Source of the DNA: Streptomyces plumbidurans
GTDB taxonomy: Bacteria; Actinomycetota; Actinomycetes; Streptomycetales; Streptomycetaceae
Assembly: GCF_019857225.1 (NCBI RefSeq)
Contig: NZ_JAFJSY010000008.1
Span: 124,001-188,000 of the forward strand
DNA: 64,000 nucleotides
Reading direction: 5' to 3'
Shown piece by piece: positions 35,284 through 44,179 of this stretch. Position 1 is the first letter of the stretch, and each line of letters opens with the position of its first letter. A program made the translations under genes and the position numbers. Below the pieces are notes generated by a model, which did not search any database, had not been told where the DNA came from, and saw only the letters and a program-made list of their open reading frames with translations.

Positions 35284-36132
35284 ATGAGCAGGCCGAATGC
35301 GCTCGGGGAGTACCTTCGGGCCCGTCGTGAGCTGACCGATCCGACGGACGCGGGGCTGCCGGTCGTCGGCGTACGCCGCACCCCGGGGCTGCGTCGTGAG
35401 GAGGTCGCCACGCTGGCCGGGATCAGCGCCGACTACTACCTCCGGCTGGAACAGGGCCGGGACCGCAATCCGTCCCCTCAGGTGCTGGAGTCGCTGGCGC
35501 GGGTGTTCCGGCTGGACGCGATCGCCACGGAGCATCTGCTGAGCCTGTCCACCGCCCGCCCGGCGGCGCGCCGGCGGCCGCCCCGGGAGGTGGTGCCCGC
35601 CGGGATCCTGCGGCTGCTCGACGCGATCAACCTGCCGGCGTTCGTGGAGAGCCGGATGTTCGACGTGCTCGCGGCGAACCGGCTGGCGAGCGCCGTGTCC
35701 CCCAACCTCCGCCCAGGGGTGAACCGGCTGCGCACGATCTTCCTCGACCCAGCCGAGCAGGCGCTCTACCCGGACTGGGAGAAGACGGCGGGCGGACTGG
35801 TCGCGGGGTTCCGGGCCTCCGTCGGCGGTGACGTCGACGATCCGCGGACCGTGCAGCTCGTCGGCGAACTGTCGCTGGGCAGCGACAAGTTCCGCCGCCT
35901 GTGGGCCCGGCACGACGTCACCGCACTCGCCGGGGGGTCGCTGGCGCTGTGCCACCCACAGCTCGGCCGCCTCGAACTGAGCCGCGAAAAGCTGCCCATC
36001 GCCGACTCGGGTGGGCAGATCCTGGCGATCTACCACGCCGAGCCGGGCTCGGAGTCGGCCCGGGCGCTGGAGTCGCTCCGGTTGTCGGTGGACACCGGGT
36101 CGGATCAGTCGTCGGCGTCCGGGGCAGGGTAG
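35284..36132 (+). CDS. XRE-family regulator with MmyB-like ligand domain
   Basis: A 282-residue protein. N-terminal XRE helix-turn-helix: RRTPGLRREEVATLAGISADYYLRLEQGRD in two blocks (GLRREEVATLAGIS, YYLRLEQGRDRNPS), the exact signature of this group. The C-terminal part (about 105-265) is the MmyB-like PAS-type domain that binds a small ligand, probably fatty-acid-like. It diverges from the AKR gene and may repress it. Confidence 0.92.
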   Translation: MSRPNALGEYLRARRELTDPTDAGLPVVGVRRTPGLRREEVATLAGISADYYLRLEQGRDRNPSPQVLESLARVFRLDAIATEHLLSLSTARPAARRRPPREVVPAGILRLLDAINLPAFVESRMFDVLAANRLASAVSPNLRPGVNRLRTIFLDPAEQALYPDWEKTAGGLVAGFRASVGGDVDDPRTVQLVGELSLGSDKFRRLWARHDVTALAGGSLALCHPQLGRLELSREKLPIADSGGQILAIYHAEPGSESARALESLRLSVDTGSDQSSASGAG

Positions 36133-36224
36133 GGGCGGTTGGGGCAGGGGGATGGCGCGCGGTGCCGCGTACGCCTCTCGCAGCGCCGGACACGGCACAG
36201 GACACCGCGCTGCCGCTCGCGCTT

Positions 36225-36640
36225 CGGGCGACGCGCCATCTTCGCGACAGCCTCAGTCGAGGTCCGGCACCGGCCAGGCCGGGCAAAAGGGCGCCCGTCG
36301 CGCAACGCCCGGCGCACCCTGTCACTGCGGCGGACTCTGCGCAGCCGCGCACGCTCGGGCGACGCCGCGCCTTTCACGATGGCCTCTCGTCGACGTCCAG
36401 CAGCGGCCAGAGTCGGCCACGAAGACAGCACCCGTCGCCCGACGCCTGGCACGCCCGAACCACGTCGTCCACCGCACATTTGCTCAATCTCCGGACGACG
36501 CCGCCGCTTTCACGACGGCCTCTCGTCGACATTCGGCATCGGCCGAAGTCGGCTGCGAAGAGGGCGCCCGCCGCGCGATGCCCAACGGGCCCTCACCGCA
36601 CCGAACGTCCACGCAGCCGCTCATGCCACGGGCGAAGCCG
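36225..36640. repeat. Diverged ~135-bp tandem repeats (three copies and a stub)
   Basis: Copies begin at 36225, 36356, 36491 and 36629 (periods 131, 135, 138 bp). Shared blocks are CGGGCGACGCCG, then TTTCACGAYGGCCTCTCGTC, then CGGCCAGAGTCGGC-like and GGGCGCCCGTCGCGC-like runs. Copies 2 and 3 are most similar; the fourth stops after about 25 bases. No frame gives a protein with normal codon use. It is not an insertion sequence: no transposase or bounding inverted repeats are present. Confidence 0.82.
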
Positions 36641-36803
36641 CCACTTCTGGGACGGCCCCGGTCGGCTGCGACCGCCCCGGGGCTGCGATCACTTCCGGTG
36701 GACTGCGACCGTCCCCTCGGGAGCTACAGCCGTCCGGGGCTACGACCGCGTCCAGCAACCCGTGCCCGGCCGTAGGCCGTTCCCGGGCCGGGGCGCCACC
36801 TGA
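36641..36803. other. Rest of the 671-base gap: short GGCTGCGACCG-type repeats
   Basis: After the large repeats, a degenerate unit of about 20 bases around GGCTGCGACCG or GGCTACGACCG recurs at roughly 36666, 36682, 36702 and 36740. I see no gene or promoter here. Confidence 0.55.
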
Positions 36804-38165
36804 TCACGCCGTAGGCTTCTCCCGGGCTGTGCGTGCTGCGTTGGCCAGGTCCAGGTCGGTGGTTTCCGGGGCCAGGAACTGGGAGACCAGGCCGCCGAGG
36901 GCGAGGACGCCGGCGCCGACCAGGAGGACGAAGCGGGCGCCGTAGTGGTCGAGGCCCATCGGGAGCAGGAAGGTGCCGATCGCCGCGCCGACCCTGCTCA
37001 TCGCGGTGGCGAAGCCGACGCCCGTGGCGCGCAGGGAGGTGGGGAACACCTCCAGCGGGTAGACCGAGGTCAGGGCGCTGGAGGCGGCGTTGAGGAAGAT
37101 GAAGAAGAGGAAGCCGCAGACGATGACGGGGGTCGACGACGGCCACACCGCGACCAGTGCGAGGCAGCCGGCCGTGATCCAGAACGGCGGGATCAGCAGT
37201 CGGCGGCGGCCGATACGGTCCACGACGAGACAGCCTGCGGTGACGCCGGCGATCGCGGTGAAGGAGTAGACGAGCAGCGCCGCCACCGCGTTGTCGCCCA
37301 TGTTCAGGGCCTCGAATACCTGCGTCCAGTACGTGCTGATGGCGAAGTACGGCAGCACGAGCGCGGCCCAGAAGACGCTCGCGAACACCGTGCTGCGGAG
37401 GTGCTCCTTGCTGAACAGGGCCCCGAATCCGGCCTGTTCGGTCGCCATGCGTTCGTCGATCTCGGCGGTGACGTCGATCTCGATGGCGTACCTCTCGATC
37501 AGCGCCTCGGCCTCCTCGCGCCGCCCCTTGCTCAGCAGCCAGCGGGCCGACTCGGGGATGCCGCCCCGAAGCGACACGCACACCACGGCGAGGACCGCGC
37601 TGCTGGCCAGCGACCAGCGCCAGCCGCCGTCGACGTCCTCGAAAACGGCGCCGACGACCGTGGCCAGGGCGTAGCCGACGTACCAGCTGATCTCCAGGCT
37701 GGCGAGCAGGCGCCCGCGGCCCTGCTTGGGGGCGTACTCCGACAGCAGCGGGGCGCCGATGGCGTACTCCCCGCCGATCGCCACGCCCATCACCAGCCGG
37801 ATGACGAAGAGCTGCATCCCGTCGGTGACGAAGAACTGGAGCACCGAGCCGACCAGGAAGATCAGCATGTCGGCCAGGAACACCGGGCGCCGTCCGTAGC
37901 GGTCGGCGAGGCGGCCGAAGAGCGGGCCGCCGACGAAGATGCCGATGAGCGGGGACGCGCCGACCAGGCCCTCCATCAGGGTGGAGAGATGGAGATCGGC
38001 GGTGAGCGCGGTCATCGCCATGCCGATGCCGCCGATGACGTAGCCGTCGATGCCCTCGCCGATCTGGGTGGCGAGCTTCAACTTGGTGTGCAGGCGGCGG
38101 CGTTCGCGCCCGTGGTCGGGGGCTTCGGTGGTGGTGCTGGGTGGTATCGCAGGCGTCGTTGCCAT
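36804..38165 (-). CDS. MFS transporter, aromatic-acid/metabolite symporter type
   Basis: A 453-residue, 12-segment facilitator. The conserved loop between segments 2 and 3 reads GPLFGRLADRYGRRPVFLAD, and the segment 6-7 region has PESARWLLSKGRREEAEALI, both typical of metabolite:H+ symporters of the sugar-porter/aromatic acid branch. AAGGA precedes ATG 38165. It is followed on the same strand (upstream) by an aldehyde dehydrogenase whose start lies beside an IclR-type palindrome, so it is likely the importer of the compound degraded by this locus. Confidence 0.9.
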   Translation of the reverse strand: MATTPAIPPSTTTEAPDHGRERRRLHTKLKLATQIGEGIDGYVIGGIGMAMTALTADLHLSTLMEGLVGASPLIGIFVGGPLFGRLADRYGRRPVFLADMLIFLVGSVLQFFVTDGMQLFVIRLVMGVAIGGEYAIGAPLLSEYAPKQGRGRLLASLEISWYVGYALATVVGAVFEDVDGGWRWSLASSAVLAVVCVSLRGGIPESARWLLSKGRREEAEALIERYAIEIDVTAEIDERMATEQAGFGALFSKEHLRSTVFASVFWAALVLPYFAISTYWTQVFEALNMGDNAVAALLVYSFTAIAGVTAGCLVVDRIGRRRLLIPPFWITAGCLALVAVWPSSTPVIVCGFLFFIFLNAASSALTSVYPLEVFPTSLRATGVGFATAMSRVGAAIGTFLLPMGLDHYGARFVLLVGAGVLALGGLVSQFLAPETTDLDLANAARTAREKPTA

Positions 38166-38229
38166 GTGCGGTCCTTGTCGTGAGCGGAGGGAGCGGCGGG
38201 AGGGGGACGGAACGGGGAGGCGGAAGTGG

Positions 38230-39705
38230 TCAGTCGGTCCAGTCCAGGGCTATGTACTGCGTCTCCAGGAAGGCCTCGATGCCCTCGCGGCCGCCCTCCC
38301 TGCCGAGACCCGACTGCTTGACGCCGCCGAACGGGGCCGCGGGGTCGGACAGCAGGCCCCGGTTGACGCCGACCATGCCGGCTTCGAGGCGTTCGGCGAT
38401 GCGCAGTGCGCGGCCGACGTCGCGGGAGTAGACGTACGACGCGAGGCCGTGGACCGTGGCGTTGGCGCGGGTCAGCATCTCCTCCTCGTCGGTGAAGGTG
38501 CTGATGGGCGCGACGGGGCCGAAGACCTCCTCTTGCAGGATGCGGGCGTCGTCGGGGACGTCGACGAGGACCGTCGCGGGGTGGAAGTGGCCGGGACCGT
38601 CCGGGACCGTGCCCTGCGCGGCGATCACCGCCCCGCGGTGCACGGCGTCGTCGACGAGGGTTCGGATCTTGTCGACTGCGGCCCGGTTGATCATGGGTCC
38701 GAGGGTGACGCCCTCCTCGAGGCCGGGTCCGGTGCGTACGGCGGTCATGGCGGCGCCGAACTTCTCGGTGAACTCGGCGGCCACGTCGGCGTGGACGTAG
38801 AACCGGTTGGCGGCGATGCAGACTTCGCCGCCGCCGCGCATCTTGGCGTCCATGGCGCCGCGTACGGCCGCGTCGACGTCGGCGTCCGCGCAGACCACGA
38901 AGGGGGCGTTGCCGCCGAGTTCCATGGTCACGTTGACGACGTTCGCGGCGGCCTGTTCCAGCAGCCGTTTTCCGGTGGCGGTGGAACCGGTGAAGGAGAA
39001 CTTGCGGACGCGCTCGTCGTCGAGCCAGGCCGAGACGACCTCGGGGGCACGGTCGGTGGGCAGGACGTTGACCAGTCCCGCGGGCAGTCCGGCCTCGGCG
39101 AGGAGCGCGGCGACCGCGAGAGCGGTGAGCGGGGTCTCGGGGGCGGGCTTGAGCAGGACGGGGCAGCCGGCCGCGAGCGCGGGGGCGATCTTGCGGGTGG
39201 CCATCGCGGCGGGGAAGTTCCAGGGCGTGACGAAGGCGGTGACGCCGACCGGGTGCCTGCGGACGACATGCCGGAAGCCGCCGCCCGGGGCGTCGCCGAA
39301 CGAGGAGCCGATGCGTACGGCCTCCTCGGCGAACCAGCGGAAGAACTCGGCGGCGTAACCGACCTCGGCCACCGCGTCGCGCAGCGCCTTGCCGTTCTCC
39401 AGCACGATGAGGCGGGCCAGGGTGTCCTGGTGCGTGCGCATCGACACGAAGGTGTCGTGCAGGATCTCCGAACGCCGTCGCGGAGGCGTCGCCCGCCATT
39501 CGGCCGCGGCCGCCTGGGCCGCCTCGATCGCCGTACGGGCGTCCTGCTCGCCCGCCGAGGAGACCTCGCGGATCAGATCGCCGGTGGCCGGGTCGTGGAT
39601 GGAGTAGGTGTGTCCGTCGGCTGCCGGGAGCCATCGGCCGCCGAGGAGTACGTCGCCGTCTCCGAGCGGGGCCTTGGCCAGGAGGTCGATACCGGCGAGG
39701 GTCAT
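38230..39705 (-). CDS. NAD(P)-dependent aldehyde dehydrogenase (succinate-semialdehyde-type)
   Basis: A 491-residue ALDH. Catalytic Cys is in GGEVCIAANR and the general base Glu in MELGGNAPF; the cofactor strand FTGSTATGKRL and the NAD Lys in VLLKPAPETPL are present. The NRFYVH block matches succinate-semialdehyde or 2-oxoglutarate-semialdehyde dehydrogenases. It lies 64 bases upstream of the MFS gene on the same strand. Its promoter region contains the GTTGC-N7-GCAAC palindrome shared with the fae operon. Confidence 0.93.
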   Translation of the reverse strand: MTLAGIDLLAKAPLGDGDVLLGGRWLPAADGHTYSIHDPATGDLIREVSSAGEQDARTAIEAAQAAAAEWRATPPRRRSEILHDTFVSMRTHQDTLARLIVLENGKALRDAVAEVGYAAEFFRWFAEEAVRIGSSFGDAPGGGFRHVVRRHPVGVTAFVTPWNFPAAMATRKIAPALAAGCPVLLKPAPETPLTALAVAALLAEAGLPAGLVNVLPTDRAPEVVSAWLDDERVRKFSFTGSTATGKRLLEQAAANVVNVTMELGGNAPFVVCADADVDAAVRGAMDAKMRGGGEVCIAANRFYVHADVAAEFTEKFGAAMTAVRTGPGLEEGVTLGPMINRAAVDKIRTLVDDAVHRGAVIAAQGTVPDGPGHFHPATVLVDVPDDARILQEEVFGPVAPISTFTDEEEMLTRANATVHGLASYVYSRDVGRALRIAERLEAGMVGVNRGLLSDPAAPFGGVKQSGLGREGGREGIEAFLETQYIALDWTD

Positions 39706-39800
39706 GAGCTGCTCTTTTCTGCGTTCCGGACGGGGTCTCGTCCGATGCGCGGTGAATTTACGAGCGCGTCATGGGGGCGACAAGGTGACTCCGGCGGATC

Positions 39801-39826
39801 GCAACGCGGGTTGCTGTGAGGGCAAC
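39801..39826. promoter_or_regulatory. Candidate IclR operator upstream of the ALDH-MFS operon
   Basis: GTTGC (39810-39814), seven bases, GCAAC (39822-39826) form a palindrome. An extra GCAAC at 39801-39805 makes a third half-site. The same GTTGC-N7-GCAAC element is at 40772-40788 beside the divergent fae operon. Confidence 0.78.
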
Positions 39827-39928
39827 TCGCCGATCACGGGCGGGAGTACGGCGAAGTCGCTGCGCACAGACCTACGGCGCCCGGGTCTGCGGTGCCGTCC
39901 TCGCCGACGTGCACCACCCTCACTGCTC

Positions 39929-40726
39929 TCACGTCAGCCGCGCCCGAACCCCCGACGTACGCCTGGGCTCCCAGCCCAGCAGCATCGACACCCGTGCCGC
40001 TGCCCGGGCCGTGGTGCGGCCCGCCTCGTCCAGGCGTTCGCCGAGTCTGGTCTTGGGGGCGGAGATGTTGATGGCGGCGACGACCCGGCCGCGGAAGTCC
40101 CGGATGGGCGCCGATACGCCGACCAGGCCCTCTTCGAACTCCTCGCTGACGCGCGCGTAGCCGCGCCGTTTCGCGTCCTGTATGAGGGTCCACAGCTCCT
40201 GGACGGGCATCTCGCTGCTCGTGCCGAAGCGGACGTACAGCTCGTCGGGGGTCGCGTCGGCCAGCAGGACGCGGCCCGCGGACAGCTGCCAGGCGGGCAC
40301 GCCGCGCCCCTCCCAGCCGTGGACGCGGAAGGAGTGCCCGGAGACCGAGAGCAGGGTGAGCACGTCGCGGTCGCTGAGCACGCACAGGTGGCTGGTCTCC
40401 TCCAGATCCGCCGACAGGGTGTGCATGACCGGCTCGGCCACGCGGACCAACCGGCTCTCCGAGGTGCGGGCCACCATCGAGTACAGCCGCCAGCCGAGCC
40501 GGTACTCCAGGGTGTCGGGATCACGCTCGACGATGCCCTCGGCGGCCAGGGCCTTCAGGGCCCGGGAGACCTGGGTCTTCTCGCGGCCCACCAGCTGGGC
40601 GAGGCGTACCACGCCGAGGCCGCCGACCTGCTGTGCCTCGTCGGAGGCGAGGGCCTCCAGGAGGTCGATGTCACGGCGGAGCCCGTGCCCGCGTGCGGCG
40701 GAGGAGGAGTCGCTCACGGCCGTCAT
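39929..40726 (-). CDS. IclR-family regulator
   Basis: A 265-residue repressor. The HTH spans GVVRLAQLVGREKTQVSRALKALAAEGIVERDP (as LAQLVGREKTQVSRALKAL); the ligand-binding domain has LSAGRVLLADATPDEL and SAPIRDFRGRVVAAINIS, typical of IclR proteins that sense a pathway acid. It sits between the two arms of the locus. The ribosome site before ATG 40726 is weak. I infer that it binds the shared palindromes and controls both arms. Confidence 0.93.
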   Translation of the reverse strand: MTAVSDSSSAARGHGLRRDIDLLEALASDEAQQVGGLGVVRLAQLVGREKTQVSRALKALAAEGIVERDPDTLEYRLGWRLYSMVARTSESRLVRVAEPVMHTLSADLEETSHLCVLSDRDVLTLLSVSGHSFRVHGWEGRGVPAWQLSAGRVLLADATPDELYVRFGTSSEMPVQELWTLIQDAKRRGYARVSEEFEEGLVGVSAPIRDFRGRVVAAINISAPKTRLGERLDEAGRTTARAAARVSMLLGWEPRRTSGVRARLT

Positions 40727-40771
40727 GGTATGCCCGCCAACCGGTCGAGGAACGCCCAGGTCAGGCGCGGA

Positions 40772-40788
40772 GTTGCCCGTAGAGCAAC
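40772..40788. promoter_or_regulatory. Candidate IclR operator upstream of the fae operon and iclR
   Basis: GTTGC (40772-40776), CCGTAGA, GCAAC (40784-40788). Same arms and spacer length as the element at 39810-39826. It is in the 220-base divergent region between iclR and the Fae homologue. Confidence 0.78.
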
Positions 40789-40946
40789 CGGCATTTCGAT
40801 TCCCGTGAGCGCCTTGCGGGCGCCTGCCGCCAGACCTAGATTCGCCGCATCGGGTCGGATGAACTGCACTGAATGCGAGGTTCGTCCCGCATCCCGCCCC
40901 GCTTCACCCCACCCCACGAATCACGCTTCCAGGTCCAGGAGTTGCG

Positions 40947-41483
40947 ATGCCCCCCTTTGCAGCGACCGCGCTGATCGGCGAGTCCTTCGTCGGCGACGGT
41001 GCGAACGCCGCGCACACGAACGTCGTGATCGGCCGCAAGGGCGGTCCGGTCGAGACGGCCTGGGCGACCGCGCTCGCCACGCCGAGCGCCGGGCACGTGC
41101 CGTTCATGACGGTCGTCCGCCCGTCGGTGCCGGTCAAGCCGCTGACGCTGTTCGTGAACAAGGCCGCCGCCGCGGGCGAACTGCACGAGCGCGCCACCTG
41201 GGGGTCCGCCCAGGCCGGACTGGCCCAGGGCGTCCTGGACGCCGTGACCGCGGGCCTGATCCCCGCCGACGAGGCGGACGACCTGCTGATCATCGCCGCC
41301 ATGTGGGTCAACCCGGCCGTCGACGACCTCGACGTGTCCTTCCGCAACCAGCGCGAGGCCGCGCACGGCGCGATCCGGGCCGCCGTGACGGGCACGCCGT
41401 CCGTGGCCGACGCCCTGGACGCGGCGAAGGCCGGACCCGCCAACCCCTTCTACACACCCTCGCCGGAGGCCCTGGTCCGATGA
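40947..41483 (+). CDS. Formaldehyde-activating enzyme (Fae) homologue
   Basis: A 178-residue protein that matches Fae of methylotrophs and methanogens: IGESFVGDGANAAHTNVVIG with the catalytic His23, GPVETAWATALATPSAGHVPFM and KPLTLFVNKA. True Fae condenses formaldehyde with tetrahydromethanopterin, a cofactor not known in Streptomyces. Here it starts a catabolic operon: its TGA overlaps the ATG of the enolase-type gene (ATGA). ATG 40947 has AGGAG six bases upstream. It could have an altered substrate, such as a sugar-acid intermediate, or trap formaldehyde with another pterin. Function not established. Confidence 0.85.
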   Translation: MPPFAATALIGESFVGDGANAAHTNVVIGRKGGPVETAWATALATPSAGHVPFMTVVRPSVPVKPLTLFVNKAAAAGELHERATWGSAQAGLAQGVLDAVTAGLIPADEADDLLIIAAMWVNPAVDDLDVSFRNQREAAHGAIRAAVTGTPSVADALDAAKAGPANPFYTPSPEALVR

Positions 41484-42592
41484 AGATCACCGACATCACC
41501 CTCGACCACCTCCGGCTGGAGCTGGACCCGCCGTTCCATGCGGCCTGGGACCCGGAGCCGCGCCGGCACTTCGACGCCACGATCGTGCGGGTGCACACCG
41601 ACGAGGGGATCACCGGCATCGGCTCCGGCGATCTCATGGACGGCTTCGACACCTACAAACACCTGTTCGTCGGCGAGGACCCCCTCGACATCACCCGGCA
41701 CGTCCGCGCGATCGAGACCGCCAACTTCCACGGCGCCCACTACTGGCCCCTGGAGGCGGCCCTGTGGGACATCATCGGCAAGGTGCACGGCCGCCCGGTG
41801 GCGGAGCTGTTCGGCAACGCGGCGAAGAAGCTGCCCGCCTACGCCTCCTCCGGCGAGCTCAAATCCCCCGAGGAGCGCGTCGCGACGGCGCTTAAGGTGC
41901 GCGAGGCGGGCTTTAGCGCGCTGAAGATCCGCATCGACCGGGACCGTGTGGACGAGGGGATCGCGGTCGTGCGGGCCGTGCGCGAGGAACTGGGCGCCGG
42001 CTTCGAGATCATGGTCGACCTCAACCAGTCCTGGCGGATGGCGGGCGACACCGCGCACGCCTCGGACCTGGCCAGGACGCGCAAGACCATCGCCCGGCTC
42101 GCCGAGCTCGACGTGTTCTGGGTGGAGGAGCCGCTGCCGTACGCCGACCTGGACGGCTTCAAGCGGCTGCGCGCCGAGAACCCGGGCGTGCGGATCGCGG
42201 CCGGCGAGATGCACCACTCCCCCACCGAGCTGCTGCGCTACCTGGAGGAGGACGCGCTCGACATCTACCAGATGGACGTCGTGCTCGCGATCGGCATGCA
42301 GCGCGCCCGCACCCTGGCGGAGCTCGCGCACCTGAAACACCGTCAGTTCACCCCGCACAGCTGGACCAACGGCATCGGCGTGCTCGCCAACCTGCATGTC
42401 TCGGCGGGCGTCGGCGGCGGCCCCTTCTTCGAGTTCCCCTACGACCCGCCCGGCTGGACCCCCGAGCGCCGGGACTTCATGCTCGCCGAGCCGGTGCGGG
42501 TCAATGCCGACGGCTGCCTGGAAGTGCCCGACAGGCCGGGCCTCGGCGTCGAGCTGGACGAGGACGCGATCGACCGCTGGAGGATCAAGTGA
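41480..42592 (+). CDS. Enolase-superfamily (mandelate racemase type) dehydratase
   Basis: A 370-residue TIM-barrel enzyme. Metal ligands are Asp (VDLNQSW), Glu (VEEPLP) and Glu (AAGEMHHSP); the His-Asp dyad is His in FTPHSWTNG and Asp in YQMDVV. On the other face is LKIRID, a Lys-x-Arg in place of the usual Lys-x-Lys or Lys-x-His, which separates it from the well-known subgroups. It probably dehydrates a sugar acid or isomerises a lactone. Overlaps Fae by 4 bases and the downstream ALDH by 4 bases. Confidence 0.9.
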   Translation: MKITDITLDHLRLELDPPFHAAWDPEPRRHFDATIVRVHTDEGITGIGSGDLMDGFDTYKHLFVGEDPLDITRHVRAIETANFHGAHYWPLEAALWDIIGKVHGRPVAELFGNAAKKLPAYASSGELKSPEERVATALKVREAGFSALKIRIDRDRVDEGIAVVRAVREELGAGFEIMVDLNQSWRMAGDTAHASDLARTRKTIARLAELDVFWVEEPLPYADLDGFKRLRAENPGVRIAAGEMHHSPTELLRYLEEDALDIYQMDVVLAIGMQRARTLAELAHLKHRQFTPHSWTNGIGVLANLHVSAGVGGGPFFEFPYDPPGWTPERRDFMLAEPVRVNADGCLEVPDRPGLGVELDEDAIDRWRIK

Positions 42593-44109
42593 CGTACACC
42601 ATCGAGGAGTTGCTGCAGCGGTCGCACGAGGAGTGGCAGGCCGCCGCCGACAAACTCACCTTCGACACCCGCCCGTTCGTCGACGGCGCCTTCACCGACG
42701 CCACGTCCGGCGACAGTTTCCCCAGCGTCTCGCCGCGCGACGGCAAGGTGCTCGCCGAGGTGCAGGCGGCCTCCGCCGAGGACGTCGACCGGGCCGTACG
42801 GTCCGCACGTGCCGCCTTCGAGGACGGCCGCTGGCGCGACCTGGCACCCAAGGAGCGCAAGCGGATCCTGCTGCGCTGGGCCGAGTTGATCCTCAGCCAC
42901 GCCGAGGAGCTGGCCCTGCTCGACACCCTGGAGATGGGCAAGCCCATCACGGAGTCGGTGCGGGTGGACGTGGCCAAGGCCGCGGAGACCATCGCCTGGT
43001 ACGCGGAGGCGATCGACAAGTCGTACGACGAGATCGCGCCGACCCCCGGTGACGCGCTGGCGATGATCACCCGGGAGCCGCTCGGTGTCATCGGTGTCGT
43101 CGTGCCCTGGAACTACGCGCTGCTGATCGCCAGTTGGAAGCTCGGCCCGGCGCTCGCCACCGGCAACAGCGTCGTGCTGAAGCCCGCCGAGCAGACCTCC
43201 CTCGCCGCGCTGCGGCTGGCCGCGCTGGCCACCGAGGCGGGGCTGCCGGACGGCGTCCTGAACGTCGTCCCCGGCCGGGGCGAGGTGGCGGGGCAGGCGC
43301 TGGGCCGCCACCCCGAGGTGGACAAGATCGCCTTCACCGGCTCGGCGGAGGTCGCCCGGCTGTTCCAGGTCTACGCGGGCGAGTCCAACGGCAAGCAGAT
43401 CGCCGTCGAGGCGGGCGGCAAGTCGCCCCAACTGGTGCTGGCCGACGCCGACATCGAGGCCGCCGCGTCCGCCGTGGCCTGGGGCATCTTCTACAACGCC
43501 GGCCAGACCTGCAACGCGGGCTCCCGCGTCGTCGTGCACACCTCCGTCAAGGACCAACTGCTGGACGCCGTACGGCGGATCACCGCCGACACCTTCCGCG
43601 TCGGCGACCCGCTCGACCCGGCCACGGTGATGGGCCCGATCGTCGACGAGACCCAACTCGCCAAGATCCTCGGGTACATCGAGCGCGGCCGGCAGGACGG
43701 CGCGACGGTGCTCTTCGGCGGCGAGCGCGTCCTTGCCTCCACCGGCGGCAGTTTCGTCGAGCCCACCGTCCTGGACGGCGTGGACAACGCCTCCGTCGTC
43801 GGCCAGGAGGAGATCTTCGGCCCGGTGCTCGCCGTGGTGTCCTACGACGGTGACGTGGACGAGGGCGTACGGCTCGCGAACCAGAGCGACTTCGGGCTGG
43901 TCGCCTCCGTGTGGACGCGGGACGTGACCGTCGCCCACCGCACCGCGAAGCGGCTGCGGGCGGGCACCGTCTGGATCAACACCTTCGACGCCAGCGACGT
44001 CATCACGCCCTTCGGCGGCTTCAAGGCGACCGGCGCGGGCCGCGACAAGTCCCTGCACGCGCTGGACGCGTACACCGCGCTGAAGACCACCTGGATCAAC
44101 CTGGGCTGA
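42589..44109 (+). CDS. Aldehyde dehydrogenase (PuuC/betaine-aldehyde type)
   Basis: A 506-residue ALDH. Catalytic Cys is in NAGQTCNAGSR, base Glu in VEAGGKSPQ, cofactor residues in VPWNYALL and FTGSAEVARLF, as in gamma-glutamyl-aminobutyraldehyde or related dehydrogenases. GTG 42589 overlaps the previous TGA (GTGA) and has GGAGG upstream. It oxidises an aldehyde made by this pathway, identity unknown. It is the second ALDH of the locus; the first is at 38230. Confidence 0.93.
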   Translation: MTYTIEELLQRSHEEWQAAADKLTFDTRPFVDGAFTDATSGDSFPSVSPRDGKVLAEVQAASAEDVDRAVRSARAAFEDGRWRDLAPKERKRILLRWAELILSHAEELALLDTLEMGKPITESVRVDVAKAAETIAWYAEAIDKSYDEIAPTPGDALAMITREPLGVIGVVVPWNYALLIASWKLGPALATGNSVVLKPAEQTSLAALRLAALATEAGLPDGVLNVVPGRGEVAGQALGRHPEVDKIAFTGSAEVARLFQVYAGESNGKQIAVEAGGKSPQLVLADADIEAAASAVAWGIFYNAGQTCNAGSRVVVHTSVKDQLLDAVRRITADTFRVGDPLDPATVMGPIVDETQLAKILGYIERGRQDGATVLFGGERVLASTGGSFVEPTVLDGVDNASVVGQEEIFGPVLAVVSYDGDVDEGVRLANQSDFGLVASVWTRDVTVAHRTAKRLRAGTVWINTFDASDVITPFGGFKATGAGRDKSLHALDAYTALKTTWINLG

Positions 44110-44179
44110 CCGGCCCTGCCGCTGCTGCACCACCCCCACTACACCGCCCGTACCACACCGTCACCTAGCGAGGACTTTG

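Noticed and set aside
36225..36640. Insertion sequence or other mobile element
   Set aside because: There is no transposase frame, no terminal inverted repeat and no target duplication. The copies have a simple tandem period.
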